Source: Marmoricola sp. (GTDB lineage Bacteria > Actinomycetota > Actinomycetes > Propionibacteriales > Nocardioidaceae). Taken from it: 64,000 nt of DNA. Position numbers and translations under genes: made by a program. This document shows, in pieces, positions 48,743 through 58,372 of the stretch. The notes beneath the pieces were generated by a model. It was not told the DNA's origin. It was given only the letters and a program-made list of their open reading frames with translations, and searched no databases. Each line of letters starts with the position of its first letter. Position 1 is the stretch's first letter. The stretch spans positions 327,916 to 391,915 of the forward strand of contig JAOPYE010000040.1 in assembly GCA_025964775.1 (NCBI GenBank), read 5' to 3'.

Positions 48743-49270
48743 GTGCCCACCATCGGTGTCTCCATCGCAGTTCCGGATCCTGCCGGGGAGTGGCTCCAGG
48801 ACTTCCGCGTCGACCTCGGTGACGACACTGCCCGCCTGATCCCGACGCACATCACCCTGGTGCCCCCGACCGAGGTCGGGGCTGACGCCCTGGACGCGAT
48901 CACCGATCACTTGGCTGCGGCCGCAGCCTCCCAGGAGCCGTTCGAGGTGCGCCTGCACGGGACCGGGACCTTCCGGCCCACCTCGCCGGTCGTCTTCATC
49001 GGCGTGATCGCCGGGATCGCCGGCTGCATGGAGCTGGCCGCGGCGACCCGGAGCGGCCCGCTCGGGGTGGACGTGGAGTTCCCGTACCACCCGCACGTCA
49101 CGGTCGCGCACCACCTCGCTGAGGAGGCGCTGGACCGGGCGTTCACCGAGCTGGCCGGTTACGAGACCACGTTCGACGTCACCGAGTTCTGGCTCTACGT
49201 CCACAACGAGGACCACGGCTGGCGGCCGACCAGGTCGTTCTCGCTGGGTGCTGGACCTGCCGCCTCCTGA
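48743..49270 (+). CDS. 2'-5' RNA ligase / 2H phosphoesterase family protein
   Basis: A 175-residue protein with the two HxT motifs of the 2H superfamily: THITLVPP (near residue 35) and PHVTVAHH (near 116). These enzymes act on 2'-5' or cyclic phosphate bonds in RNA or nucleotides. The GTG start lies 3 bases after the trpS stop, so the two are one operon, which hints at a tRNA-related role; that is inference. A GC-rich hairpin follows. Confidence 0.85.
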   Translation: MPTIGVSIAVPDPAGEWLQDFRVDLGDDTARLIPTHITLVPPTEVGADALDAITDHLAAAAASQEPFEVRLHGTGTFRPTSPVVFIGVIAGIAGCMELAAATRSGPLGVDVEFPYHPHVTVAHHLAEEALDRAFTELAGYETTFDVTEFWLYVHNEDHGWRPTRSFSLGAGPAAS

Positions 49271-49285
49271 CGGAAGGGTCCCAGC

Positions 49286-49320
49286 TGGGGGGCGGGCACG
49301 AGGGAGGAGCCCACCCCCCA
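49286..49320. terminator. Two-way hairpin between the 2H and CAP genes
   Basis: TGGGGGG-C-GGGC pairs with GCCC-A-CCCCCCA across an 11-base loop, with one mismatch. It lies between convergent stops. Confidence 0.75.
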
Positions 49321-49324
49321 ACCT

Positions 49325-50323
49325 CTACTGGCTGGGAGTGAACAGCCGAACTGTGTAGGTGTGCGACAGGTTCCTGCGGATCCCGGCACGCCTGATGTGG
49401 GTGACGACGACCTTGTACGCGTGCGTCAGCGAGATCCCGGCCGGCATCTGCCAGACCAGCGTCGGCTGGGCGTACCCGTTCTCGACGGCGAACTTGTGCA
49501 CCGGGATCAGACGGGTTCCGTCGTACACGGCGATCCGGGCCCGCGCGAAGCTGACCCTGTTCAGGCCTGCGCTCAGCGACCAGCGGCCGTGGGGCTCCAT
49601 CGCGTTCGGGAAGTAGCCCGGCGTCGGCCAGGACACGTACCGCGGGTTGGGCCGGCTCGCGCTGGTGGGTCCGACGACCGTCAGGGCGTTCGCCTTGTCG
49701 GTGCTGCCGCTGCCCATGACCGTGGAGAACGGGTTGAGGATCCACCGGCGGTGACCTACGGCAACGTTGCTGCTGCCGTCATCGGTCATGTACAGGTCGA
49801 TGATCTGACCGGCACCCAGGCTCGGGTAGGCCAGGGCCAGGTTCGAGCGGCTGGCTGCCGCTGCGCCGGCGGCGCTCCAGCAGCGCCAGGAGCTACTCGG
49901 GTGGTGGTCGAGCGTGTTGTTCGCGTCCATCATCAGCGCGGCCTTCTGCGCCGACCAGTTGAGCGCCGCGGAGAAGGTCACCGGGGCCAGACCGGCCAGC
50001 GACCGCACGTAGTTCAGCGAGGTCAGCGTGGCGTTGTCCGACAGCAGGGGGGTCAGCCCGGGCAGGCAGCCGAGCAGGCTGCCGCCGAGCCAGCCGATGG
50101 GCAGCCAGAGCTTGGGCGCGTACTGGGACCAGTACGCCGCGTTGACCGCGGACCTGCTCGTCGTGTTGACGGACCCGGCCCAGCGGGCCGTCGTCGTGGT
50201 CCCGGCGGGGCGTTGCTCGCGGGCGTCCGCGGGGTTCGCCATGACGACGAGCCCCAGGACTGCAGTGGTGATCACGGCCATGCGCAGCACAGCCACGATC
50301 CGTCGTGTGTAGTTCTCCCTCAT
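49325..50323 (-). CDS. Secreted CAP/SCP-domain protein
   Basis: A 332-residue exported protein. Residues 1-34 are a signal peptide (RRIVAVLRMAVITTAVLGLVV, cleavage near ADA-R). The CAP domain spans about 90-215: LTSLNYVRSLAGLAPVTFSAALNWSAQKAALMM, and GHRRWILNP near 190. The His/Glu cluster of eukaryotic CAP proteins is only partly kept (LDHHP, GHRRW). A C-terminal beta-rich part of about 110 residues follows. Bacterial CAP proteins are often surface proteins of unknown activity. Confidence 0.82.
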   Translation of the reverse strand: MRENYTRRIVAVLRMAVITTAVLGLVVMANPADAREQRPAGTTTTARWAGSVNTTSRSAVNAAYWSQYAPKLWLPIGWLGGSLLGCLPGLTPLLSDNATLTSLNYVRSLAGLAPVTFSAALNWSAQKAALMMDANNTLDHHPSSSWRCWSAAGAAAASRSNLALAYPSLGAGQIIDLYMTDDGSSNVAVGHRRWILNPFSTVMGSGSTDKANALTVVGPTSASRPNPRYVSWPTPGYFPNAMEPHGRWSLSAGLNRVSFARARIAVYDGTRLIPVHKFAVENGYAQPTLVWQMPAGISLTHAYKVVVTHIRRAGIRRNLSHTYTVRLFTPSQ

Positions 50324-50398
50324 GAGGAGAACCTTATGCCCTAAATGTCCGTTTTGGGTAGTTTGGTATGAAAGCAGACGATATTAGGGACCTTAGAC

Positions 50399-51142
50399 CT
50401 AGTGGCCGTGCTTGATCGCCGTTCGCAGATCCCGGTTGAGCTGGGAGATCACGTCGAGCGGGATCTCCTTCGGGCACGCTGCCGTGCACTCGCCGATGTT
50501 GGTGCAGCCGCCGAAGCCCTCGTGGTCGTGCTGGGCGACCATGTTGACCACGCGGGAGTCGCGCTCGGCCTGGCCCTGCGGCAGCTCGCCGAGGTGGGTG
50601 ATCTTCGCGCCCATGAACAGTGACGCCGAGCCGTTCGGGCACGCCGCCACGCAGGCGCCGCAGCCGATGCAGGTGGCCACGTCGAACGCACGGTCGGCGG
50701 CCTCCTTCGGGACCTGCACCGAGTGGGCCTCCGGCGCCGAGCCGGTGTTGACCGAGATGTAGCCGCCCTGCTGGATGATCCGGTCGAACGCCCCGCGGTC
50801 CACGACGAGGTCCTTGACGACCGGGAAGGCGGTCGAGCGCCACGGCTCGATGGTGATGGTGTCGCCGTCGGAGAACGAGCGCATGTGGAGCTGGCAGGTG
50901 GTGGTGGTCACCGGGCCGTGTGCCTCGCCGTTGATCATCAACCCGCACATGCCGCAGATGCCCTCGCGACAGTCGGAGTCGAAGGCGATCGGCTCCTCGC
51001 CCTTCGCGTTGAGCTGCTCGTTGAGGACGTCGAGCATCTCCAGGAACGACATGTCCCCGGACACGTCGTCGACGTCATAGGTGTGCATGGAGCCTGCGGT
51101 CGCCGCATCGGGCTGGCGCCAGATCTTCAGGGTCAGTTTCAC
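50399..51142 (-). CDS. sdhB: Succinate dehydrogenase iron-sulfur subunit (b558-type complex)
   Basis: A 247-residue FeS subunit that passes electrons from SdhA to the membrane. The N-terminal 2Fe-2S site is [10 protein letters not shown]...C; the C-terminal sites are [12 protein letters not shown] and [12 protein letters not shown]. The GTG at 51142 overlaps the sdhA stop (GTGA). Gene order is sdhC-sdhA-sdhB on the minus strand, as in three-subunit b558-type complexes. A second, different SDH is encoded divergently just upstream. Confidence 0.94.
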   Translation of the reverse strand: MKLTLKIWRQPDAATAGSMHTYDVDDVSGDMSFLEMLDVLNEQLNAKGEEPIAFDSDCREGICGMCGLMINGEAHGPVTTTTCQLHMRSFSDGDTITIEPWRSTAFPVVKDLVVDRGAFDRIIQQGGYISVNTGSAPEAHSVQVPKEAADRAFDVATCIGCGACVAACPNGSASLFMGAKITHLGELPQGQAERDSRVVNMVAQHDHEGFGGCTNIGECTAACPKEIPLDVISQLNRDLRTAIKHGH

Positions 51143-53184
51143 TTGTAGCTCCGCTGCTTCATCTCGATGGCCGTGTAGACCAGGTCTTCCTTGTGCAGGA
51201 TCGGCTTCTCGCCTTCGCCACCGAACTCCCAGGCCGCGGCGTACGCGTACTGGTCGTCGTGGCGCAGCGCCTCGCCGTCGTCGGTCTGCGACTCGGCGCG
51301 GAAGTGGCCTCCGCAGGACTCGCGACGGTTCAGCGCGTCGATGCACATCAGCTCGCCGAGCTCGAAGAAGTCGGCAACCCGGCCGGCCTTCTCCAGGCTC
51401 TGGTTGAGGCTGTCGGCGGAGCCGAGCACCTTGAGGTTGCGGTTGAACTCGTCCTTGAGCGACCGGATCTCTTCGATCGCCTTCTTCAGGCCGTCCTCGG
51501 TCCGCTCCATCCCGCAGTACTCCCACATGATGTGGCCGAGCTCGCGGTGGTAGGAGTCGACGCTGCGGGTCCCGCCGACGGTGAGGAAGTGCTCGATCCG
51601 CTTCTCCACCGACTCGCGCGCGGCCACGACGGCGGGATGTGTCTCCTCGACCTTCTCGAACGGTCCGTCGGCGAGGTAGTCGCGGATGGTGTGCGGGAGG
51701 ACGAAGTACCCGTCGGCCAGGCCCTGCATCAGGGCGGAGGCCCCGAGGCGGTTGGCGCCGTGGTCGGAGAAGTTCGCCTCGCCGGTCACGAAGAGGCCGG
51801 GGATGCTGGACTGCAGGTCGTAGTCCACCCACAGGCCACCCATCACGTAGTGCACGGCGGGGTAGATGCGCATCGGCACCTCGTACGGGTTCTCGCCGGT
51901 GATCCGGGCGTACATGTCGAAGAGGTTGCCGTACTTCTCCTCGACGGCCTCCTGGCCCAGCCGCCCGATAGCGTCGGCGAAGTCGAGGTAGACGCCACGA
52001 CGGACGCCGTCGACCTCGGGGCCCACGCCGCGACCGTCGTCGCACTGGTACTTCGCGGCGCGCGAGGCGATGTCGCGGGGGACCAGGTTGCCGAAGCTGG
52101 GGTAGATCCGCTCCAGGTAGTAGTCCCGGTCGGCCTCCGGGATCTCGCGCGGGTCCTTCGCGCAGTCGGCCTTGTTCTTCGGGACCCAGATCCGGCCGTC
52201 GTTGCGCAGCGACTCGCTCATCAGCGTCAGCTTGGACTGGTGCGCCCCGGAGACCGGGATGCAGGTCGGGTGGATCTGGGTGTAGCACGGGTTGGCCATG
52301 TAGGCGCCCTTGCGGTGTGCCCGCCAGGCCGCCGTCACGTTGCAGCCCATCGCGTTGGTCGAGAGGTAGAAGACGTTGCCGTAGCCGCCGCTGGCCAGCA
52401 CGACGACGTCGGCCAGGTGGGTCTGGATCTCGCCGGTGACCATGTCCCGGGCGATGATGCCCCGGGCCCTGCTCTGTCCGGCACCGTCGTCGACGACGAT
52501 CACCTCGAGCATCTCGTGACGCGTGAACGTCTCCACCGTGCCGGCGTGCACCTGGCGCTCGAGGGCCTGGTAGGCGCCGATCAGCAGCTGCTGCCCGGTC
52601 TGGCCGCGCGCGTAGAACGTCCGGGAGACCTGGACGCCACCGAAGGAGCGGTTGTCGAGCAGGCCGCCGTACTCGCGGGCGAACGGGACGCCCTGGGCGA
52701 CGCACTGGTCGATGATGTTGGTGCTGACCTCGGCCAGCCGGTAGACGTTGGACTCGCGCGAGCGGTAGTCGCCGCCCTTGACGGTGTCGTAGAAGAGACG
52801 GTGGACCGAGTCGCCGTCCTCCTTGTAGTTCTTGGCCGCGTTGATGCCACCCTGGGCCGCGATCGAGTGCGCGCGACGGGGGGAGTCCTGGTAGCAGAAG
52901 GACTTCACGACGTACCCGGCCTCGCCGAGCGTGGCGGCCGCCGAGGCACCGGCGAGCCCGGTGCCGACGATGATCACCGAGAGCTTGCGCCGGTTGGCGG
53001 GGTTGACCAGTCGGGCCTCGAACTTGCGGGTGCTCCAGCGCTGGTCGATCGGGCCGTCCGGGGCCTTGGTGTCGCTGATCGGCGCGCCCGGGGTGTAGTA
53101 GTCGACCGCGTCGTCGGTGTCCACCTCGAGGGGGACGTCGATCGAGGGGTGCGAGGTCAGCGTGGTGTCCGGCATGTCAGTCAT
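51139..53184 (-). CDS. sdhA: Succinate dehydrogenase flavoprotein subunit (b558-type complex)
   Basis: A 681-residue flavoprotein that oxidises succinate to fumarate. [20 protein letters not shown] is the FAD-binding motif. [17 protein letters not shown] holds the His for covalent [37 protein letters not shown] and [21 protein letters not shown] are active-site and flavin segments of the Bacillus/Bacteroidetes-type SdhA. It overlaps sdhB and follows sdhC by 13 bases. Confidence 0.96.
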   Translation of the reverse strand: MTDMPDTTLTSHPSIDVPLEVDTDDAVDYYTPGAPISDTKAPDGPIDQRWSTRKFEARLVNPANRRKLSVIIVGTGLAGASAAATLGEAGYVVKSFCYQDSPRRAHSIAAQGGINAAKNYKEDGDSVHRLFYDTVKGGDYRSRESNVYRLAEVSTNIIDQCVAQGVPFAREYGGLLDNRSFGGVQVSRTFYARGQTGQQLLIGAYQALERQVHAGTVETFTRHEMLEVIVVDDGAGQSRARGIIARDMVTGEIQTHLADVVVLASGGYGNVFYLSTNAMGCNVTAAWRAHRKGAYMANPCYTQIHPTCIPVSGAHQSKLTLMSESLRNDGRIWVPKNKADCAKDPREIPEADRDYYLERIYPSFGNLVPRDIASRAAKYQCDDGRGVGPEVDGVRRGVYLDFADAIGRLGQEAVEEKYGNLFDMYARITGENPYEVPMRIYPAVHYVMGGLWVDYDLQSSIPGLFVTGEANFSDHGANRLGASALMQGLADGYFVLPHTIRDYLADGPFEKVEETHPAVVAARESVEKRIEHFLTVGGTRSVDSYHRELGHIMWEYCGMERTEDGLKKAIEEIRSLKDEFNRNLKVLGSADSLNQSLEKAGRVADFFELGELMCIDALNRRESCGGHFRAESQTDDGEALRHDDQYAYAAAWEFGGEGEKPILHKEDLVYTAIEMKQRSYK

Positions 53185-53197
53185 GTGCGAAGGCCTT

Positions 53198-53920
53198 CTA
53201 CTTGGTGATGACGCCGGCGAGGACGAAGATCGGCACGAGCGAGAAGCCGCCGGCGATCACGACGGCCAGCACGAACGCGCTGCGCTTGGCCAGCGTGCGG
53301 CTGCGCTCGCTCCCGGTCAGCCCGAGGGTCTGGGTGGCGCTCCAGATGCCGTGGTGCAGGTGCGCCCCGAGCATCGCCATCGCGACCAGGTAGATCAGCG
53401 TCAACCACCAGGTGTTGAACGAGTCGACGACCAGGTTGTACGGGTCGTTGGTCGCACCCCCGGCGACGTTGATCTTGCCCACCGTGAACTCGAGCAGGTG
53501 CCAGACGATGAAGACGAGCAGCGTCACGCCGCCCCAGCGCATCAGCCTGCTCGCGAAGATCGCGCCGGTGTGCTTCTTGACCTGGTACTGGATCGTGCGA
53601 GCCCGCTTGGCGCGCCGCCACAGGGTCGCGGCGCAGTAGACGTGCACCACCAGCGAGATGACCAGCACCGCGCGGATGATCCAGAGGAGCCCGCCGTACG
53701 GCAGGTCCGGCGTGCCGAAGGTGCGCAGGCCCTCGGCGTACGCGTCGTAGGCGTCGTGGCCCCAGAAGGCACGGAGGTTGCCGTACATGTGCACGAGGAC
53801 GAAGCCGATGAAGATCGTGCCGCTGGCCGCCATCAGGATCTTGAGGAAGATGGTGCTCTGCGTCGCACGGGCGCCCTTGACCAGGGTCGTACCCGAATTC
53901 TGAATTGCCACGGAAAGCAC
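53198..53920 (-). CDS. sdhC: Succinate dehydrogenase cytochrome b558 subunit
   Basis: A 240-residue membrane anchor with five helices. His residues that can bind two haems lie in [32 protein letters not shown] and [10 protein letters not shown]. This one-chain anchor type reduces menaquinone and may use the proton gradient, as in Bacillus. The start is the GTG at 53920 or 53911. It heads sdhCAB and is divergent from the second SDH anchor gene. Confidence 0.92.
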   Translation of the reverse strand: MLSVAIQNSGTTLVKGARATQSTIFLKILMAASGTIFIGFVLVHMYGNLRAFWGHDAYDAYAEGLRTFGTPDLPYGGLLWIIRAVLVISLVVHVYCAATLWRRAKRARTIQYQVKKHTGAIFASRLMRWGGVTLLVFIVWHLLEFTVGKINVAGGATNDPYNLVVDSFNTWWLTLIYLVAMAMLGAHLHHGIWSATQTLGLTGSERSRTLAKRSAFVLAVVIAGGFSLVPIFVLAGVITK

Positions 53921-54114
53921 CGTACCGCCAGCGCGCGGGGGTCGAATGCCGCTGCTCACGTGATCAATACCACCCCGGCAGAATCGGGGAGTCCCTGCTG
54001 AATTCGCCCCCGCGAGCCCCCCTTCCCACCGACGGTGCGGACAGGTCATAGTCTGTTCCGGCGTGACCGGCACCACAGGGCCCGATCACTGCTGACGAGA
54101 CCATGGAGGTGGGG

Positions 54115-54933
54115 ATGGCGTCGACCAAGGCGGCTCCCGAGGCATCAGGAGTGCACGGCCCGACAAGGGCTGCGATCGGCGTCAGGACACTGCGCGAGGA
54201 CCGGTGGTGGCTCGCGCCGCTGACCACCTTCGTCGTGTTCTCGGCCTTCATCGTCTATGCGACCTGGCGTGCGTTCGCGAACTCCCACTACTACGTGGGT
54301 GACTACCTCTCGCCGTTCTACTCGCCGTGCCTGACCAACAAGTGCGGTGCCGCGGCCGACTTCGGTACGCCGTTCGGCGGGTTCCCGCTCTCGGCTGCGC
54401 TGATCATCCTGATCTTCCCGCTGGGGTTCCGGATGAGCTGCTACTACTACCGCAAGTCCTACTACCGGGCGTTCTGGCTCTCCCCGCCGGCGTGTGCCGT
54501 CGCCGAGCCGCACACCACCTACACCGGTGAGACCCGGCTCCCGCTGATCCTCAACAACATCCACCGCTACTTCTGGTACGCCGCGATCGTCGTCGGCGCG
54601 ATCCTGACCTACGACGCGGTGCTCTCCTTCCAGAAGTTCGGAGTCGACGGACACCGCAGCGGCCACGTCGGCCTCGGCTCGCTGATCATGGTCGTCAACG
54701 TCGCCTTCATCTGGCTCTACACGCTGTCGTGCCACTCGTGCCGGCACACCGTCGGCGGCCGGCTCCGGCACTTCTCCAAGCACCCGGTCCGGTACAAGCT
54801 GTGGACCTGGGTCAGCAAGCTCAACGTGCACCACGCGAAGTTCGCCTGGTACTCGCTGTTCTCGGTCGCGTTCGCCGACCTCTACATCTACCTGCTCTCG
54901 AACGGCACGATCAGCGAAGCGAGGTTCTTCTGA
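54115..54933 (+). CDS. Membrane anchor of a second, Sdh1-type succinate dehydrogenase
   Basis: A 272-residue membrane protein; the ATG at 54115 directly follows GGAGGTGGGG. About five helices are visible. It resembles the anchor of mycobacterial Sdh1 (Rv0249c type), which is unrelated to the b558 anchor; for the M. smegmatis enzyme a membrane-embedded Rieske cluster has been reported. Candidate ligands here are C206 and C209 with H207 and H211 (LSCHSCRHTVGG); C72 and C77 (PCLTNKC) are further conserved-looking Cys. It overlaps the flavoprotein gene by one base. The b-type His pattern seen in the other SDH is absent. Confidence 0.85.
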   Translation: MASTKAAPEASGVHGPTRAAIGVRTLREDRWWLAPLTTFVVFSAFIVYATWRAFANSHYYVGDYLSPFYSPCLTNKCGAAADFGTPFGGFPLSAALIILIFPLGFRMSCYYYRKSYYRAFWLSPPACAVAEPHTTYTGETRLPLILNNIHRYFWYAAIVVGAILTYDAVLSFQKFGVDGHRSGHVGLGSLIMVVNVAFIWLYTLSCHSCRHTVGGRLRHFSKHPVRYKLWTWVSKLNVHHAKFAWYSLFSVAFADLYIYLLSNGTISEARFF

Positions 54934-56858
54934 TGACGGCGACCGACTCCGCAGGCATGGAGGACCGTCACCCGATGACCGGCAACGCCATGGACGGCAA
55001 CGCCGAGGGCGGCATGGAGCGGCACACCTACGACGTCGTGGTGATCGGTGCCGGCGGCGCCGGCCTGCGGGCGGCGATCGCCGCCCACGAGTCGGGCGCG
55101 AGGACCGCGATCGTCTGCAAGTCGCTGCTCGGCAAGGCGCACACCGTGATGGCCGAGGGCGGCATCGCCGCCTCGATGGGCAACGTCTACCCGGACGACA
55201 ACTGGGAAGTGCACTTCCGCGACACCATGCGCGGCGGCAAGATGCTGAACAACTGGCGGATGGCCCAGCTGCACGCCCAGGAAGCCCCGGAGCGGGTCAT
55301 GGAGCTCGAGGACTGGGGGGCGCTCTTCGACCGCACCGAGGACGGGCTGATCAGCCAGCGCGACTTCGGCGGCCACAAGTACGCGCGGCTGGCCCACGTC
55401 GGTGACCGCACGGGTCTGGAGATGATCCGGACGCTGCAGCAGCGCGCCGTCGCCCTGGGCATCGACGTGTTCATGGAGTGCACGATCACCGACGTCTTCA
55501 AGGACCCTTCGACAGGCTCAGGACAAGTGGGAGGAGCAATTGCCGGCGCCTTCGGGTACTGGCGAGAGAGCGGCCGGTTCATCGTCTTCGACGCACCGAG
55601 CGTCATCCTCGCGACCGGGGGCATCGGCAAGTCCTTCAAGGTCACGTCGAACTCGTGGGAGTACACCGGGGACGGCCACGCGCTCGCGATGCGGGCCGGT
55701 GCCTCGCTGATCAACATGGAGTTCGTCCAGTTCCACCCCACCGGGATGGTCTGGCCGCCCTCGGTCAAGGGCCTGCTGGTCACCGAGTCGGTCCGCGGTG
55801 ACGGCGGGATCCTGAAGAACTCCGACGGCGAGCGCTTCATGTTCAACTACATCCCGGAGTTCTTCCGCGCCGAGACCGCAGACACGGTCGAGGAGGCCGA
55901 CGCCTGGTACGAGGACAAGAAGAACAACCGCCGGCCCCCCGAGCTGCTGCCGCGCGACGAGGTCGCCCGGGCGATCAACTCCGAGATCAAGGCCGGTCGC
56001 GGCACCCCGCACGGCGGTGTGTACCTCGACATCGCCTCGCGGCGCACGCCGGAGTTCATCCGCAAGCGGCTGCCCTCGATGTACCACCAGTTCAAGGAGC
56101 TGGCCGACGTCGACATCACCTCCGAACCGATGGAGATCGGCCCGACCTGCCACTACGTGATGGGCGGCGTCGAGGTCGACGCGGACACCCAGGAGAGCGC
56201 GGTGGTCGGCCTGTACGCCGTCGGCGAGTGCTCAGGCGGCATGCACGGGTCGAACCGCCTCGGCGGCAACTCGCTGGGCGACCTGCTGGTCTTCGGCAAG
56301 CGGGCCGGTGAGGCCGCGACGGCGTACGCCGCTTCGCTGGGTGCTGCCCGGCCGCAGGTCGACGACGCCGACGTCAAGGCGGCGCAGGCCAGTGCGCTGG
56401 CGCCGTTCGAGGTCGAGGGCGGCGAGAACCCGTACACGATCCAGTCCGACCTGCAGCAGTCGATGAACGACCTGGTCGGCATCATCCGCACCCGGGCCGA
56501 GCTCGAGCAGTCGCTGCACGAGATCGAGGTCTTCAAGACGCGGGCCGCCACGATGGTCGTCGAGGGCCACCGGCAGTACAACCCCGGCTGGCACCTTGCC
56601 CTGGACCTGCGCAACATGCTGATCGTCAGCGAGTGCATCGCGAAGGCGGCACTCGCACGCGAGGAGTCCCGGGGTGGACACACCCGCGACGACTTCCCGG
56701 GCCCGAATGCCGAGTGGGGGACCAAGAACCTGGTCGTCAACCTCAACGCAGCCGGCACCGGTGTCGACCTGCACGAGAAGCCGTTGCCGGTGATGCCGGA
56801 CGAGCTCAAGAAGTACTTCGAGACCCCGGCTGCACCTGCCCCCACGAAGGAGGCCTGA
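54933..56858 (+). CDS. Succinate dehydrogenase flavoprotein, Sdh1-type
   Basis: A 641-residue flavoprotein. The FAD motif is YDVVVIGAGGAGLRAAIAAH. KAHTVMAEGGIAASMG carries the His for covalent FAD. FVQFHPTGMVWPP, SVRGDGGILKN, EIGPTCHYVMGGVEVD and GECSGGMHGSNRLGGNSLGD line the active site. A short repeat-coded insert (PSTGSGQV) sits near residue 193. The mycobacterial order anchor-flavoprotein-FeS is kept. It adds a second succinate-oxidising complex beside sdhCAB. Confidence 0.94.
   Translation: MTATDSAGMEDRHPMTGNAMDGNAEGGMERHTYDVVVIGAGGAGLRAAIAAHESGARTAIVCKSLLGKAHTVMAEGGIAASMGNVYPDDNWEVHFRDTMRGGKMLNNWRMAQLHAQEAPERVMELEDWGALFDRTEDGLISQRDFGGHKYARLAHVGDRTGLEMIRTLQQRAVALGIDVFMECTITDVFKDPSTGSGQVGGAIAGAFGYWRESGRFIVFDAPSVILATGGIGKSFKVTSNSWEYTGDGHALAMRAGASLINMEFVQFHPTGMVWPPSVKGLLVTESVRGDGGILKNSDGERFMFNYIPEFFRAETADTVEEADAWYEDKKNNRRPPELLPRDEVARAINSEIKAGRGTPHGGVYLDIASRRTPEFIRKRLPSMYHQFKELADVDITSEPMEIGPTCHYVMGGVEVDADTQESAVVGLYAVGECSGGMHGSNRLGGNSLGDLLVFGKRAGEAATAYAASLGAARPQVDDADVKAAQASALAPFEVEGGENPYTIQSDLQQSMNDLVGIIRTRAELEQSLHEIEVFKTRAATMVVEGHRQYNPGWHLALDLRNMLIVSECIAKAALAREESRGGHTRDDFPGPNAEWGTKNLVVNLNAAGTGVDLHEKPLPVMPDELKKYFETPAAPAPTKEA
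55507..55531 (+). repeat. Short repeat in Sdh1-type flavoprotein gene
   Basis: CCTTCGACAGGCTCAGG plus ACAAGTGG, a relative of the GGTTTCGACA-GCTCAACC unit. It is read in frame as PSTGSGQV, a peptide often seen as a repeat-derived insert in bacterial proteins. Confidence 0.65.
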
Positions 56859-56859
56859 G

Positions 56860-57636
56860 ATGGCGTACCAGCTGAAGCTGCGGATCTGGCGCGGCGACAA
56901 GTCCGGTGGCGAGATCAAGGACTACCCGGTGGAGGTCTCCGAGGGTGAGGTCGTGCTGGATGCGATCCACCGCGTCCAGGGGACCCAGGCCGGCGACTTG
57001 GCGGTGCGCTGGAACTGCAAGGCCGGCAAGTGCGGGTCGTGCAGCGCCGAGATCAACGGCAAGCCGCGGCTGATGTGCATGTGCCGGCTCTCGGACTTCG
57101 CCGAGGACGAGACGATCACGGTCACGCCGATGCGGTCGTTCCCGGTCATCCGCGACCTGGTCACCGACGTCTCGTTCAACTACGAGAAGGCCAAGGAACT
57201 GCCGAGCTTCTCGCCGCCGCCTCGCGATGCCGACAACAAGCGCCGGATGGCGCAGATCGACGTCGAGCGGGGTCAGGAGTTCCGCAAGTGCATCGAGTGC
57301 TTCCTGTGCCAGAACACCTGTCACGTCGTACGCGACCACGAGGAGAACAAGCCGGCCTTCGCGGGTCCGCGCTTCTTCCTGCGGTACGCCGAGCTCGACA
57401 TGCACCCGCTGGACACCAACGACCGTCGCAACCTCGCCCAGGAGCAGGCCGGCCTGGGCATGTGCAACATCACCAAGTGCTGCACCGAGGTGTGTCCCGA
57501 GGGCATCAAGATCACCGACAACGCGATCATCCCGATGAAGGAACGCGTGGCCGACGTGAAGTTCGACCCGCTGGTCTGGCTGGGCGCGAAGATCGGCCTG
57601 CGCAACAAGGACAACGACGGCCGTACCGAGCTCTGA
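56860..57636 (+). CDS. Succinate dehydrogenase iron-sulfur subunit, Sdh1-type
   Basis: A 258-residue FeS protein. The 2Fe-2S site is CKAGKCGSCSAEINGKPRLMC. The two C-terminal clusters are CIECFLCQNTC and CNITKCCTEVCP. It starts one base after the flavoprotein stop. It hands electrons from the flavin to the anchor encoded at 54115. Length and motifs match the Rv0247c-type subunit and differ clearly from the SdhB at 50399. Confidence 0.94.
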   Translation: MAYQLKLRIWRGDKSGGEIKDYPVEVSEGEVVLDAIHRVQGTQAGDLAVRWNCKAGKCGSCSAEINGKPRLMCMCRLSDFAEDETITVTPMRSFPVIRDLVTDVSFNYEKAKELPSFSPPPRDADNKRRMAQIDVERGQEFRKCIECFLCQNTCHVVRDHEENKPAFAGPRFFLRYAELDMHPLDTNDRRNLAQEQAGLGMCNITKCCTEVCPEGIKITDNAIIPMKERVADVKFDPLVWLGAKIGLRNKDNDGRTEL

Positions 57637-57647
57637 GACGCGCCGCC

Positions 57648-58358
57648 ATGGAGACCTCGGCATTCCGGCGGATCGCCTCCACACTGACCATCGGGTCCTT
57701 CTCGGTGGCGGCACTGATGGGTATCGCCGCGCTCCTGGGCGCAGGTAGTTTCGGCACGCGCGAGGGGCAGGTCCTGCTCACGACGCTCATCGTGGGTGCC
57801 GCGAGCATCTGCGTGCTCTGCTACCTCGGCACGGCCGGGACCAGGTGGGCGGGGTTCGGGGGAACCGGAGCAGTCGCGGCCCTGGTCCCCACCGTCACGG
57901 CCCTGATCCTGGTGTGGGGTGAGAGCAGCGCCGACGGCTTGTTCAGGACGTTCGGTATCGGTCTGGTCGTCGCCCTGACACTCGCCCAGGTCTGCCTCCT
58001 GCTTGCCCTGGCTGCCGATCGGCCGACGCTGGGGGTCGCGCTGTGGTCCACCGTTGCTGCTGCAGCGGTGCTCGCCTTCCTCGTCGTCACGATGATCCTG
58101 GGCCCGAGCTCGGACGGCGGCCTCTGGCGTGCGGTCGGTGTCGTGGGGATCCTCGACGTGCTCGGCACGCTGATCACGATCGCGATGGCAAAGTTCGGCG
58201 ACCCAGCTCGGGCCTCCTCCGTGTCGTCGCGCGACGGGACCCTGCGGGTGACGCTGTCGGCTGACCAGGCGAGGGACATCAACAACCTGGTCCGCCGGAC
58301 CGGACGCAGCGCGGACCACATCGTCGGGGAAGCGGTCGATCGGTTCCTGCACGGCTGA
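57648..58358 (+). CDS. Membrane protein with C-terminal ribbon-helix-helix-like tail
   Basis: A 236-residue protein. Six hydrophobic segments fill residues 10-190. The last 40 residues, LRVTLSADQARDINNLVRRTGRS, ADHIVGEAVDRFL, look like a short strand and two helices of the ribbon-helix-helix (CopG/MetJ) DNA-binding type. It begins 11 bases after the FeS gene and may share its transcript. No function is known to me; a membrane-linked DNA-binding role is possible but unproven. Confidence 0.65.
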   Translation: METSAFRRIASTLTIGSFSVAALMGIAALLGAGSFGTREGQVLLTTLIVGAASICVLCYLGTAGTRWAGFGGTGAVAALVPTVTALILVWGESSADGLFRTFGIGLVVALTLAQVCLLLALAADRPTLGVALWSTVAAAAVLAFLVVTMILGPSSDGGLWRAVGVVGILDVLGTLITIAMAKFGDPARASSVSSRDGTLRVTLSADQARDINNLVRRTGRSADHIVGEAVDRFLHG

Positions 58359-58372
58359 GCCGGCAGCGGCGC

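Noticed and set aside
50399..52705. 768-residue frame running through sdhB and antisense-like into sdhA
   Set aside because: Only the last 247 residues are SdhB; the upstream part is an Arg/Pro-rich shadow of sdhA in another frame, and the GTG at 51142 with GTGA overlap is a clear start.
53921..54114. Specific promoters or a Rex/redox operator between the two SDH operons
   Set aside because: No clear -35/-10 pair or TTGTGA-type palindrome could be defended.
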